Shown: positions 24,599-33,684, counted from the first letter of the stretch. The stretch is DNA of 64,000 bases from an uncultured Pelagibacteraceae bacterium (GCA_902533445.1 CACALX010000004.1:62001-126000), one strand, 5' to 3'. The notes: generated by a model not told the origin, from the letters alone. Program-made: numbers and translations.

Positions 24599-25195
24599 TT
24601 ATTTTTCTATTAAAAATATTCCAAGATCAGCAAATAAATTTTTAGTTCCTAAATTATTATTTGTTATATTTGAAACATTATTATTATTTAAAACTAAAGT
24701 TTTTATCATTTTGATTTCTTTAGATTTTATAAAATCTACAAAATCTTTAATTGTACACATATGTAAATTAGGTGTGCTGTGCCATTGTTCTGGTAATGAT
24801 TTTGTTATTGGCATTGTGCCCTTAAATAATAGATGCAATCTAACTTTCCAATTACCAAAATTAGGTATCGTTACAATTGCTTTTTTTCCAACTCTTAAAA
24901 GTTCATCTAAAACAAGTTCAGGGCTTAAAAATGCTTGGAGTGTTTGACTCAACACCACATAATCGAATGATTTATCAGGAAATTGTTTTAAGTCTTTTTC
25001 TGCATTACCTTCTATTACAGTTAATCCTTTAGCAATACATTCTTGTACTTTTTCCTTAGATATTTCTAGTCCTCTTACATTTATATTTTTATTTTCTTTT
25101 AAAAATTGCATCAAAGTTCCATCTGCGCAACCTACATCTAAAACTTTTTTATTATCTTCAATTAAATCTGATATTACTTTAAATTCATTTTTCAT
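24599..25195 (-). CDS. metW: MetW methyltransferase-fold partner of MetX
   Basis: SAM-methyltransferase-fold protein found beside metX in proteobacteria and needed, with MetX, for methionine synthesis in several of them. 198 residues: motif I VLDVGCADGTLMQFL, FDYVVLSQTLQAF, and the family sequence ITIPNFGNW-x-R-x-LLFKGTMP, with LPEQWHSTPNLHMCTIKDF. Overlaps the end of metX by 11 bases, indicating coupled translation. The biochemical role of MetW is less clear than that of MetX. Confidence 0.94.
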   Translation of the reverse strand: MKNEFKVISDLIEDNKKVLDVGCADGTLMQFLKENKNINVRGLEISKEKVQECIAKGLTVIEGNAEKDLKQFPDKSFDYVVLSQTLQAFLSPELVLDELLRVGKKAIVTIPNFGNWKVRLHLLFKGTMPITKSLPEQWHSTPNLHMCTIKDFVDFIKSKEIKMIKTLVLNNNNVSNITNNNLGTKNLFADLGIFLIEK

Positions 25196-26315
25196 TTTTT
25201 AACTCTGTATAAGATTTGTCTAAGAAATTCTTTAGTGCGTTTAAAAAATCAGGAACATCCAATAAAAAAGAGTCGTGACCTTTATCAGACACAATCTCTA
25301 CAAAACCAACATCTGCTCCAATAGAATTTAAAGCTATAACAATATCTTTATTTTCTTGGGTTGGATAAAGCCAATCAGAAGTAAAAGAAATTACAAAAAA
25401 TTTAGCTTTAGTATTTTTAAATGCATCAGATAAATTCCCATAAAATTGTTTAACTAAATCAAAATAATCCATAGCTCTTGTTATGTAGAGGTAGCTGTTT
25501 GCATCAAATCTATCTACAAATACAGATCCTTGGTATCTCAAATAACTTTCAATTTGAAAATCTGCATCAAAACCAAATTTCAAATCTTCTCTTTCTTGCA
25601 ATTTTCTTCCAAACTTTTCCTGCAAACCTTTTTTTGAGAGATAAGTTATATGAGCTGCCATTCTTGCAACAGCAAGCCCTTTACCTGGGTTTGTTTTATT
25701 AACTTCATAATTTCCATCTTTCCAATTGCTGTCAGCAGTGATTGCTTGTCTTCCTAGTTCATTGAAAGCAATATTTTGTGCTGAATGACTTGAAGTTGTA
25801 GCAATGGGTATAACAGTTTTAGCTTTATCAGGAAAATTGGTGATAAACTGAAGAACCTGCATGCCTCCCATAGAACCTCCGGTAATTGCAAATAGTTTAT
25901 TAATTCCAAATTGCTCAAGTAAATTATATTGTGCATTCACCATGTCATTAATTGTAATAACTGGAAAATCAGTTCCAAAAGTTTTCTGTGTTTCAGGATC
26001 TTTATGGCTTGGTCCATAAGACCCCATACATCCACCAATTACATTTGAACAAATAACAAAATATTTATTGGTATCTATTGCTTTGTCTGGGCCTACAGCA
26101 AAACTCCACCAACCATCTTTTTTAGTAACAGGATTTAAACCAGTTACAAATTGATCTCCAGTTAGTGCGTGAAATACTAATATAGCATTGTCTTTATTCT
26201 CATTTAAAGACCCATAAGTTTCGAATGCAATTGGAAAATTGTTTATAGTTTTACCGCAATCTAATTTAAGAGGTTTCTTTATAATTAATGTCTTAATATT
26301 TTTTTCTGTATTCAT
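25185..26315 (-). CDS. metX: Homoserine O-acyltransferase (MetX)
   Basis: Alpha/beta hydrolase-fold acyltransferase that activates homoserine for methionine synthesis. 376 residues with the oxyanion region FHALTGDQF, GGCMGSYGPS, the nucleophile Ser148 in GGSMGGMQ, Asp in SDWLYPT and His in DKGHDSFL. Whether the acyl donor is acetyl-CoA or succinyl-CoA cannot be decided by eye. First gene of metX-metW-gloB. It is preceded by a SAM-II riboswitch and a strong promoter, so it should be switched off when SAM is plentiful. Confidence 0.95.
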   Translation of the reverse strand: MNTEKNIKTLIIKKPLKLDCGKTINNFPIAFETYGSLNENKDNAILVFHALTGDQFVTGLNPVTKKDGWWSFAVGPDKAIDTNKYFVICSNVIGGCMGSYGPSHKDPETQKTFGTDFPVITINDMVNAQYNLLEQFGINKLFAITGGSMGGMQVLQFITNFPDKAKTVIPIATTSSHSAQNIAFNELGRQAITADSNWKDGNYEVNKTNPGKGLAVARMAAHITYLSKKGLQEKFGRKLQEREDLKFGFDADFQIESYLRYQGSVFVDRFDANSYLYITRAMDYFDLVKQFYGNLSDAFKNTKAKFFVISFTSDWLYPTQENKDIVIALNSIGADVGFVEIVSDKGHDSFLLDVPDFLNALKNFLDKSYTELKNEK

Positions 26316-26333
26316 TTTAAAGCCTTTAGATGA

Positions 26334-26382
26334 ATTGTGAGAAAAAAAACTATTTTAGCGGTTTTTTTTAAGCGCTCGCAAT
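26334..26382 (-). promoter_or_regulatory. Possible alternative hairpin arms around the metX riboswitch
   Basis: On the minus strand ATTGCGAG (26375-26382), which is part of the aptamer, can pair at 7 of 8 positions with CTCACAAT (26334-26341) downstream. That pairing would break aptamer stem P1, so it could be the anti-aptamer conformation. Inference only. Confidence 0.3.
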
Positions 26383-26400
26383 TCAGTTAAATCAGCGCAT
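26350..26400 (-). ncRNA. SAM-II riboswitch in the metX leader
   Basis: Read on the minus strand the leader contains CGCTGATTTAAC, then ATTGC-GAGCGC, an A-rich linker and GCTAAA, in the order and spacing of the SAM-II (metA-type) aptamer that precedes met genes in alphaproteobacteria. P1 is formed by GCGCT (26394-26398) and AGCGC (26372-26376); the GATTTAAC loop and the 3' GCTAAA tract are the parts that build the SAM-binding pseudoknot. The aptamer starts almost at the predicted transcription start. In this family SAM binding hides the ribosome site; here AAAGG lies downstream of the aptamer, so the exact output mode is open. Confidence 0.88.
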
Positions 26401-26404
26401 AAAT

Positions 26405-26433
26405 TTTGTACAAGAACTTGTAATTTATGTCAA
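26405..26433 (-). promoter_or_regulatory. metX promoter
   Basis: Minus strand TTGACA (26428-26433, perfect -35), 17-base spacer, TACAAA (26405-26410, 4 of 6 match to the -10 consensus). Predicted start near 26398-26400, exactly at the first bases of the SAM-II aptamer. The agreement between two independent predictions strengthens both. Confidence 0.7.
26409..26422. repeat. Dyad inside the metX promoter spacer
   Basis: TACAAG and CTTGTA are perfect inverted 6-base arms with two bases between them. The dyad overlaps the -10 box and the spacer of the metX promoter, a normal place for a repressor operator. No regulator can be named. Confidence 0.4.
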
Positions 26434-26506
26434 TTTTTTAAAATAAGATCATATTCTCTATAAATATTTGTTTTTTTATCTATAAAGAGCTCATAAAAAT
26501 AAAAAA

Positions 26507-27589
26507 ATGAGCACACCTAAATTTAAAAAATTTAACATAGAAGCTTATAAGCCTGGCAAATCTAAAATTAACAAAATTAAAAAGGTCATTAAATTGTCAG
26601 CTAACGAGTCTGCTCTAGGGATGAGCCCGTTAGCAAAAAAAGCAATATCTCAAAAAAATTTAGTGTTAGATAAATATCCAGATGGAAAATCTACCAATCT
26701 TAAAATGGCAATATCCAAAGCGTATAAATGTAATTTTGATAAAATTGTATGTGGAGCAGGTTCTGACGAGATAATTCAAATGTTATGTCAATTGTATCTA
26801 AATCCAAAAGATGAAGTGATTGTTCCTCAATATAGTTTTTTAATGTACAGGATTTATGCAAAAATTGTTGGTGCAAAAGTTGTATTTGCAAAAGAAAATA
26901 ATTTTAAAGTTTCAATTGAAGAAATATTGAAAAAAGTATCTAAGAAAACCAAAATAGTTTTTATTGCAAATCCAAACAATCCAACTGGAACATATTTAAC
27001 TAAAAAAGAGACATTAGAACTTAGAAGAAAGTTGAATAGAAATATTTTATTAGTAATTGATGATGCGTACTCAGAATATATGAAAAATGATGATTACAGC
27101 TCTGGTTTAGAATTATTTAAAAATAAAGACAATGTATTTATATTGAGAACATTTTCTAAAATGTTTGGTTTGGCCTCATTAAGAATTGGCTGGGGATATG
27201 GATCGAAACAAATAATTAGAGCGTTAAATGTTATTAAACCACCTTTCAATGTAAATGGTTTGGCTCAAGTTGCGGCCGCAGAGTCTTTGAAGGATAAGCA
27301 ATTCATTCAAAAGTCCATTAGACATAATTTAAATTATGCAAATAGATTAAAAAAATTTCTTGAAAATTACAATATTTTTTCAAATGCTGTATCAGCAAAT
27401 TTTTTACTATTAAATTTTGATGACTGTAAATATTCAGCAAATTTTGTTTACCAAAAATTAAAAAATAAAGGAATTATATTAAGATCTACTGAAGATGGTT
27501 ATCATATTAAAAACAAATTGAGATTAACTATTGGCTCATCTAGAGAAAATTTAATATTCATGAATGCAGTGAGAAAGATTTTTAATTAA
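26507..27589 (+). CDS. hisC: Histidinol-phosphate aminotransferase family enzyme
   Basis: Fold-type I PLP aminotransferase of the HisC group, 360 residues. KLSANESALGMSPLA, GAGSDEIIQ, FIANPNNPTGTYL, DDAYSEY and the PLP lysine in RTFSKMFGLASLRIGWG are all present. It is joined directly to tyrA and is divergent from metX, an arrangement familiar in alphaproteobacteria, and it is not in a his operon. It may therefore act on histidinol phosphate, on aromatic keto acids (tyrosine/phenylalanine), or both; sequence alone does not settle this. Confidence 0.88.
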   Translation: MSTPKFKKFNIEAYKPGKSKINKIKKVIKLSANESALGMSPLAKKAISQKNLVLDKYPDGKSTNLKMAISKAYKCNFDKIVCGAGSDEIIQMLCQLYLNPKDEVIVPQYSFLMYRIYAKIVGAKVVFAKENNFKVSIEEILKKVSKKTKIVFIANPNNPTGTYLTKKETLELRRKLNRNILLVIDDAYSEYMKNDDYSSGLELFKNKDNVFILRTFSKMFGLASLRIGWGYGSKQIIRALNVIKPPFNVNGLAQVAAAESLKDKQFIQKSIRHNLNYANRLKKFLENYNIFSNAVSANFLLLNFDDCKYSANFVYQKLKNKGIILRSTEDGYHIKNKLRLTIGSSRENLIFMNAVRKIFN

Positions 27590-28486
27590 ATGAAAAATAT
27601 TTTAATCATAGGGTGTGGTTTACTCGGATCATCAGTTTTAAGATCTATACACAAAAATAAATTAGCAGATAAGGTATATATTTATGAAAAGTCAAAAAAG
27701 AATATATCAAGAATTAAAAATCTTAAATTACCTGGAAAAGTAGTTAGTACATTAAAAGAAGCTGTAACAAAATCTAATTTTATTATTTTTTGTACACCTA
27801 TGAGTGAATACAAAAATATAATTATAAAAATAAATAATTATATTTCTCCTAACACATTAATTACAGATGTTGGTTCTTCAAAAATTGAATCATCGAAAAT
27901 AATAAAAAAATTTTTGAAAAAAGGAATTGCATGGACCTCCAGTCATCCAATTGCCGGTTCTGAAGTAAGTGGACCACAGCACGGAAAGAGCAACATGTTC
28001 GAGGGTAGATGGTGTATTTTAATTAAAGAAAAAAATACAATTAAAAAAAATTTAAATTCACTGAAAAAATTTTGGGAGAAAATTGGATCAAAAGTTACAA
28101 TCATGTCACCTGAAAAACATGATAAAATTTTTTCAATAACTAGTCATTTGCCTCACTTAATTGCATATAATTTAGTTAAGTCAGCTCAAGATTTTGAGAA
28201 AAAACAAAGCTATGATTTAATAAAATATAGCGCAGGAGGACTAAGAGATTTTTCAAGAATAGCAGCTTCTAATGAAATTATGTGGCGAGATATTTTTTTC
28301 AACAATAATAAAAATATTTCAAATGCTATTGATTTATTTATTAAAAATTTGAAATCGTTTAAATCAGATATTAATTCAAAAAATAATAAATCGATTATTA
28401 ACAAGCTTATTCAAACTAAAAAAGTCAGATCAAAAATAATTAAACTCAAACAAGATATCAATAAGCCAGATTTTGGAAGAAGCTAA
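27590..28486 (+). CDS. tyrA: Prephenate/arogenate dehydrogenase
   Basis: NAD(P)-dependent dehydrogenase of tyrosine synthesis. 298 residues with N-terminal GCGLLGSSVLRSI, IIFCTPMSEYK, DVGSSKIE, and the active-site SSHPIAGSEVSGP containing the conserved histidine, followed by the helical dimerisation domain with TSHLPHLIAY. It has no fused chorismate mutase or ACT domain. Starts on the base after the hisC stop; its end overlaps the convergent NlpC/P60 gene by four bases. Choice of prephenate versus arogenate is not visible. Confidence 0.93.
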   Translation: MKNILIIGCGLLGSSVLRSIHKNKLADKVYIYEKSKKNISRIKNLKLPGKVVSTLKEAVTKSNFIIFCTPMSEYKNIIIKINNYISPNTLITDVGSSKIESSKIIKKFLKKGIAWTSSHPIAGSEVSGPQHGKSNMFEGRWCILIKEKNTIKKNLNSLKKFWEKIGSKVTIMSPEKHDKIFSITSHLPHLIAYNLVKSAQDFEKKQSYDLIKYSAGGLRDFSRIAASNEIMWRDIFFNNNKNISNAIDLFIKNLKSFKSDINSKNNKSIINKLIQTKKVRSKIIKLKQDINKPDFGRS

Positions 28487-29229
28487 ATTTTAATTTTAGC
28501 TATTTTTTTAACTTTAAGTTTTGCTGTATTTTCAATTCTTCTAATTGTCTTAAGTATAGGCATAATCAATACTTTTTTCTCAGGTCCATAAGCATGTATC
28601 AATTGTGTAGAATTTAAACACATTGCGACATGCCCTTTCCAAAAAATGATATCTCCCTTTTGATAATTTCTTTTTATGTTTCCTTTTAAATATTTAATTT
28701 GATCTTTGGTATCTCGAGGAAAAAACTTATTATTATAATAGTAAAATATTTGTAATAAGGCTGAGCAATCTATTCCTCTATAACTTTTTCCACCCCAGAA
28801 ATATTTTATATTCAAAAATTTTTTAAAGATTTTAATGAAATTTTTTTCTTTATAATTTATTTTTTTTATATCTTTTTTTTTAATCCATTTATTTTTATCA
28901 ATTCTTGCAAAATTTTTAATAGTTTCTTTAACCGATAACTTTGATCCAAGAGATAGATAAATATTAGTTTTTAAATTTGGTTTTTTATAGATATTTGCTC
29001 TTAAACTACTTACTTTATAATTAGCTTTAAATTCTTTTGAATAATTTTTATTTCGGATATACCCTGTATAATTATCAAAGTTAGATTTTATTTTTATCCA
29101 ATTTTTAGTTTTAGATAAAATTTTAAATTTTTCTCCGTACAATATTTGTGAGGTTACTTCTGAATATCTAGAAGATTTTTTATAAATATTAGAAAAACTA
29201 CCTTTAAAATAAAATTTATTTTGCACCAA
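28483..29229 (-). CDS. SH3 and NlpC/P60 domain peptidoglycan hydrolase
   Basis: Predicted cysteine peptidase acting on murein peptides. Residues about 1-125 contain two SH3-like segments (SSRYSEVTSQILYGEKFKIL and VSSLRANIYKKPNLKT); the NlpC/P60 domain follows with the catalytic Cys in RGIDCSALLQ and His in WKGHVAMCL. No signal peptide is visible, so it is probably cytoplasmic or exported by another route, and could cleave recycled murein peptides. No ATG fits: the start is TTG at 29229 or GTG at 29226, overlapping the end of ampG by 14 or 11 bases. The adjacent AmpG permease supports a recycling role. Confidence 0.85.
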   Translation of the reverse strand: MVQNKFYFKGSFSNIYKKSSRYSEVTSQILYGEKFKILSKTKNWIKIKSNFDNYTGYIRNKNYSKEFKANYKVSSLRANIYKKPNLKTNIYLSLGSKLSVKETIKNFARIDKNKWIKKKDIKKINYKEKNFIKIFKKFLNIKYFWGGKSYRGIDCSALLQIFYYYNNKFFPRDTKDQIKYLKGNIKRNYQKGDIIFWKGHVAMCLNSTQLIHAYGPEKKVLIMPILKTIRRIENTAKLKVKKIAKIKI

Positions 29230-30592
29230 TTTTAATTTTATTTTTTATCATCCATAGAAATATTAATGAAGGAATTACCATAATAGTTGTTAAGACAAAA
29301 AATGTTCCCCAATCTCCGTTTAACCAATCTACCAAAGCTCCTGATGATGATGCTAAAGTAGTCCTTCCAGCAGTTCCTATTGAAGCAAGTAATGCGTATT
29401 GTGTTGCTGTATATGTTCGATCAACCAGTAAAGATATAAATGCTACAAAAGCAACAGTTGCAAATGCTGCAGTAATATCGTCAGCAATAACTGCTATTGC
29501 AAATAATAGTTCAGATTTACCAGTCCATGCTAAGACAGCAAATAACAGATTTGTAATCGCCATTAATCCTCCTGCAAAGAACATAGTTTTTATAGTTCCA
29601 GCCCTCATGGCCATTATCCCACCAATTAAAGTAAATACGACAGTTGTGATCCAACCTAATCCTTTTGAATAGATTGCTATTTGTCCTTTTGAGAAGCCTA
29701 TTTCTTTATAAAATACAATCGACATTCTACCCATGAATGCTTCTCCAATTTTAAACAAAAAGACAAATCCTAAAATTCCTGCAGCTATGGCAAAACCATT
29801 TTTTTTAAAGAAGCTAATAATTGGCCCACCAATTGTTCCAGTTATATATGCCACAAAAGTTGTAATAATATTGCTAGATCCTAGTTTACCTTTAATTAGA
29901 TTATCAGTTTCCTTTTGCTTTGATTGTCTGTCAGTTTCCACCGGTTCATGAACAAACATTAGAGCAATATTCATTAAAATAATTAGAACACCTAATATTA
30001 AAAAAGTTGCTTGCCAGTAATCTTGGATACCAATATTTTCTAAGAACTCTGCAGTAAATAAAGCAACTACACCACCTAATTTGTAACCTGTCCACCAACC
30101 AACTACAGCCATAGCAGCACCTGCTGCCATTGATTTTCCCTCATTTTCGTTAATTTGTTCAATTCTTAATGCATCTACCGTTATGTCTTGAGTTGCTGAT
30201 GCTATAGCGATGATTAATCCAACTGTAATTATTAACGCTAAGTTTTCTGTAGGATTTATAATACTCCAAACTAGTAAACTTAATAGAATAACTAATTGCA
30301 TTAAAACAATCCATCCTCTTCGGTGACCTAATTTTTTTGTTAAGAAAGGAATTTGAATTCTATCTATAATTGGTGCCCAAAGATAATTAAAAGCATAAAC
30401 TCCAAAAATTAGTCCTGCCCATCCAATAGTAGATCTACTTAATCCTTCTTCTTTTAACCAAAGACTTAAACTACTTGCAATCAAGACCCATGGAAATCCA
30501 CTGATTGCACCAAGTAATAAAATTCTTAGCATTCGGATATCTTTGTAAACTGAGATGGATTCTAACCAGGATATTTTTTTTATTTTAGACAT
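29216..30592 (-). CDS. ampG: AmpG-type muropeptide permease (MFS)
   Basis: Major facilitator family inner-membrane transporter related to AmpG, which imports GlcNAc-anhydroMurNAc peptides for recycling. About 458 residues with twelve or more hydrophobic segments; family landmarks include SGFPWVLIASSLSLWLKEEGLS, WAPIIDRI, GHRRGWIVLMQ and ATQDITVDALR. I use ATG at 30592; the open frame extends to a TTG at 30607 that would overlap the trkH stop. Adjacent NlpC/P60 hydrolase and amgK-murU elsewhere in the window fit a murein salvage pathway. Confidence 0.9.
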   Translation of the reverse strand: MSKIKKISWLESISVYKDIRMLRILLLGAISGFPWVLIASSLSLWLKEEGLSRSTIGWAGLIFGVYAFNYLWAPIIDRIQIPFLTKKLGHRRGWIVLMQLVILLSLLVWSIINPTENLALIITVGLIIAIASATQDITVDALRIEQINENEGKSMAAGAAMAVVGWWTGYKLGGVVALFTAEFLENIGIQDYWQATFLILGVLIILMNIALMFVHEPVETDRQSKQKETDNLIKGKLGSSNIITTFVAYITGTIGGPIISFFKKNGFAIAAGILGFVFLFKIGEAFMGRMSIVFYKEIGFSKGQIAIYSKGLGWITTVVFTLIGGIMAMRAGTIKTMFFAGGLMAITNLLFAVLAWTGKSELLFAIAVIADDITAAFATVAFVAFISLLVDRTYTATQYALLASIGTAGRTTLASSSGALVDWLNGDWGTFFVLTTIMVIPSLIFLWMIKNKIKIGAK

Positions 30593-30594
30593 AA

Positions 30595-32034
30595 TTAATT
30601 TTTCCAAAATGATGGTAAAAATAATACTAATATTGCAAATAGCTCAAGTCTACCCAAAATCATACCAACTGTTAAAATCCATTTAGAAAGATCTGGTAAT
30701 GAAGAAAAATCTCCATTTGGGCCAATTATTGGACCAAGACCAGGTCCAACATTTGAAATAGATGTAGCTGCACCCGAGATAGCGGTAATAAAATCCAAAC
30801 CAGTTAAGGATAACAATGTAGTAAGAATAAAAAATATTACGATATAAAAATAAATAAATGAAATAATTGAAGCTATGAACTTTTCATCAACTGCACTTTG
30901 ACCATACTTAATTACAAATACTCCTTTAGGATAAATTATTTTTTTTAATTGGTTTAGAATAAATAGATAAAGAATTTGAATTCTAAATATTTTTACTCCA
31001 CAAGCTGTAGATCCTGCACATCCACCTATAAACATTAGCGCAAGAAATAGGGTTATAGGAAAACTACCCCAACTATCAAATTCTGCATTTACATAACCAG
31101 TACCACTCAAAATTGATATAGTATTAAAAAATATTGATCTTAAACTAAAATTTTCATGATTAGAAAATAATAGGTAAATAGATAAAATAATAACAGTGAA
31201 TATTATAATTTTTAAAAAAGTTTTGATTTGAATATCATTTAAAAAAATTTTTTTGTTTCCACTTATAAATTTAATGTAAGCAATAAAAGGAATACTTCCC
31301 AATATAATAAAAAACATTGATGAAATTTCAATTGGTAAACTATTAAAGTATCCAATTGACTCGTTGTAGTTAGAAAAGCCTCCAGTAGCAATTGTAGTCA
31401 TTGAGTGGGTTAAGCTGTCAAATTTACCCATACCAAATATCCAATAAGTGATTGCACAAAGGCCTGTTAATCCTGAGTAAATATAAATTAATCTAAGTGC
31501 TATTTCTTTTGACTTGGGGAGTATTTTTTCTGAAGAGTCATTACTTGAAATTTTAAATAATTGCATACCTCCAACATTCATTATGGGCATTAAAGTAATC
31601 GCCATTACAATTATTCCAATTCCACCTAACCATTGCAAAATGGCTCTCCATAAAAGAAGACCCTTCGGCGCGTTTTCTAAATCTGAGATAATTGTAGATC
31701 CAGTTGTAGTAATTCCTGACATACTTTCAAAAAAAGAGTCTGTAATTGAAAGTTCAATACTAGAGAATACAAATGGCAAAGATCCAAATATTGCAATACT
31801 AATCCAAGATAGGGCAGTTAATAAGAAAGCTTGTTGTAGATTAAGTTTTTTATCATGATCTAAATTAGATAAAAAAAACAAAGTTCCAAAAATTATAGTT
31901 ACAATAGATGAACCAAAGAAAGATGAGTCTAACTCTGAGTAAAAGAATTGTACTATAATTGGGATGAACATTGATACACCCAATATTATTTGTAGAATTC
32001 CCAGTGTAAAAAAAACAGTTTTGTAATTAGACAT
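30595..32034 (-). CDS. trkH: Trk-type potassium uptake membrane protein
   Basis: Ion-conducting subunit of a TrkAH potassium transporter. 479 residues, mostly membrane, with the repeated selectivity-filter region: SGITTTGST, MTTIATGGFSNY, GTGYVNAEF and SNVGPGLG, one per pore repeat. The regulatory subunit TrkA is not in this window. A near-leaderless promoter lies just upstream. It ends two bases before the ATG of ampG. Confidence 0.93.
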   Translation of the reverse strand: MSNYKTVFFTLGILQIILGVSMFIPIIVQFFYSELDSSFFGSSIVTIIFGTLFFLSNLDHDKKLNLQQAFLLTALSWISIAIFGSLPFVFSSIELSITDSFFESMSGITTTGSTIISDLENAPKGLLLWRAILQWLGGIGIIVMAITLMPIMNVGGMQLFKISSNDSSEKILPKSKEIALRLIYIYSGLTGLCAITYWIFGMGKFDSLTHSMTTIATGGFSNYNESIGYFNSLPIEISSMFFIILGSIPFIAYIKFISGNKKIFLNDIQIKTFLKIIIFTVIILSIYLLFSNHENFSLRSIFFNTISILSGTGYVNAEFDSWGSFPITLFLALMFIGGCAGSTACGVKIFRIQILYLFILNQLKKIIYPKGVFVIKYGQSAVDEKFIASIISFIYFYIVIFFILTTLLSLTGLDFITAISGAATSISNVGPGLGPIIGPNGDFSSLPDLSKWILTVGMILGRLELFAILVLFLPSFWKN

Positions 32035-32043
32035 TTTGAAAGA

Positions 32044-32071
32044 ACAATATTTTATGGTAAATAAATTTCAA
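32044..32071 (-). promoter_or_regulatory. trkH promoter
   Basis: Minus strand TTGAAA (32066-32071), 16-base spacer, TATTGT (32044-32049). The -10 box ends nine bases before the trkH ATG, so the message would have a leader of only about three bases. No Shine-Dalgarno sequence is seen. Confidence 0.5.
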
Positions 32072-32086
32072 CTCTATAAGAATTAA

Positions 32087-32092
32087 TATAAT
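32087..32092 (+). promoter_or_regulatory. -10 box of lysK
   Basis: A perfect TATAAT at 32087-32092 lies 29 bases before the lysK ATG, with AAGAG (32111-32115) as a possible ribosome site. The -35 is not clear. Confidence 0.45.
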
Positions 32093-32121
32093 CACTAGTT
32101 TAAGGTTAAAAAGAGCAATTC

Positions 32122-33684
32122 ATGATTAAAAAAGATGTCCTAGAAAAGACAAGCGCATGGCCTTTTGTTGAAGCTAAAAAAATGCTTCGTGAAAGAAAAG
32201 CTTTTATAGAAAAAAAAGGTAAGATTACTCTCCAAACTGGATATGGTCCAAGTGGGTTGCCTCATTTAGGAACTTTTGGAGAAGTTGCGCGAACTTCAAT
32301 GATGGTGAATGCGCTTAATCAACTAACAGATTTACCAACAGAAATTATTACATTTTCTGATGACATGGATGGATTAAGAAAAGTTCCTGATAATGTTCCC
32401 AACCAAGAATTGTTGCAACAAAATCTTCACAAACCTTTAACACAAGTGCCCGATCCTTTTCAAAAGTTTAATAGTTTTGGAGAGCATAATAATGAAATGC
32501 TGAAGGACTTTTTAAATAGTTTTAATTTTAAATATAATTTTAAAAGTTCTACATTTTTGTACAAGGAAGGATTTTTTAATCCAACTTTGAAAATAATTTT
32601 AGAAAATTATGAAGGAATAATGAATATTATTTTACCAACACTTGGTAAAGAAAGACAAAAAACATACAGTCCCTTTTTACCTGTATGCCCTGACACAGGC
32701 CATGTTTTGGAGATACCTGTTATAGAGATTGATCGGTCTAATTCTAAAATAATATTCGATAATAAAGGTAAAAAATTAGAGAGTAGTATTTTAGATGGCA
32801 ATTGCAAATTACAGTGGAAAGTAGATTGGGCAATGAGATGGTTTGCTTTAGATATTGATTTTGAAATGTATGGTAAGGATTTGATTGAAAGTGCAATTTT
32901 GTCTACAAAAATCATTAATTTATTAGGTAAAAAGAATCCATCAGGATTTGCATACGAACTTTTTCTAGATGAAAAGGGTGAGAAAATTTCAAAATCTAAA
33001 GGTAATGGAATAACTATTGATCAATGGTTGAAGTATGCTTCACCAGAAAGTTTATCTCTTTATATGTATCAAAATCCAAAAAGAGCAAAAAAACTTTATA
33101 AAGAAATAGTTCCAAAAGCAGTAGATGAATATTTAGATAACATTGAAAAATCCAAAAAACAGACTGAGCAGCAATTAGTAATGAATCCAGTGTGGCATGT
33201 TCACAATGGGAGCATTCCAAAAGAAGACATGATTATGAGTTTTTCAATTTTATTGAACTTAGTTGAAACAAGTAATGCAGATAGTAAAGATTTGTTATGG
33301 AAATTTGTAAAAAAATATAAACCCAATATTAAAGAAACTAATTTTCCAATTTTTGATGGATTAGTAGGTTACGCAATTAAATATTTTAATGATGTAATTA
33401 AGTCTCAAAAAAAATACAAAACACCCTCTGAAGATGAAAAAAAAGCTCTTGAGGCATTAATTTCAACTTTAGAAAAATGCAATGATCAGATGCCTCCAGA
33501 GGAAATTCAAACTTTGATTTATTCTACTGGAAAAGAAAATGGTTATGCTGAAAATTTAAGAGATTGGTTTAAACTTATTTATGAGGTGGTTTTTGGTGAT
33601 GAAAATGGACCAAGAATGGGATTTTTTATAAGTTTTTTTGGTGTTAATGAAACAAAAGACCTTATAATGAGTAAACTCAAATAA
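32122..33684 (+). CDS. lysK: Class I lysyl-tRNA synthetase
   Basis: Lysyl-tRNA synthetase of the class I (archaeal/alphaproteobacterial) type, unrelated to the E. coli class II enzyme. 520 residues; Rossmann signature GPSGLPHLGTFGE takes the place of HIGH, and the KMSKS-type loop is EKISKSKGNG. The long helical C-terminal anticodon-binding region is present. Downstream pyrD overlaps by one base (TAATG). Presence of a class I enzyme is normal for alphaproteobacteria. Confidence 0.96.
   Translation: MIKKDVLEKTSAWPFVEAKKMLRERKAFIEKKGKITLQTGYGPSGLPHLGTFGEVARTSMMVNALNQLTDLPTEIITFSDDMDGLRKVPDNVPNQELLQQNLHKPLTQVPDPFQKFNSFGEHNNEMLKDFLNSFNFKYNFKSSTFLYKEGFFNPTLKIILENYEGIMNIILPTLGKERQKTYSPFLPVCPDTGHVLEIPVIEIDRSNSKIIFDNKGKKLESSILDGNCKLQWKVDWAMRWFALDIDFEMYGKDLIESAILSTKIINLLGKKNPSGFAYELFLDEKGEKISKSKGNGITIDQWLKYASPESLSLYMYQNPKRAKKLYKEIVPKAVDEYLDNIEKSKKQTEQQLVMNPVWHVHNGSIPKEDMIMSFSILLNLVETSNADSKDLLWKFVKKYKPNIKETNFPIFDGLVGYAIKYFNDVIKSQKKYKTPSEDEKKALEALISTLEKCNDQMPPEEIQTLIYSTGKENGYAENLRDWFKLIYEVVFGDENGPRMGFFISFFGVNETKDLIMSKLK

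Noticed and set aside
26316-26506. tRNA gene in the metX-hisC gap
   Set aside because: No cloverleaf, T-loop or anticodon pattern; the bases are explained by the riboswitch and promoter.
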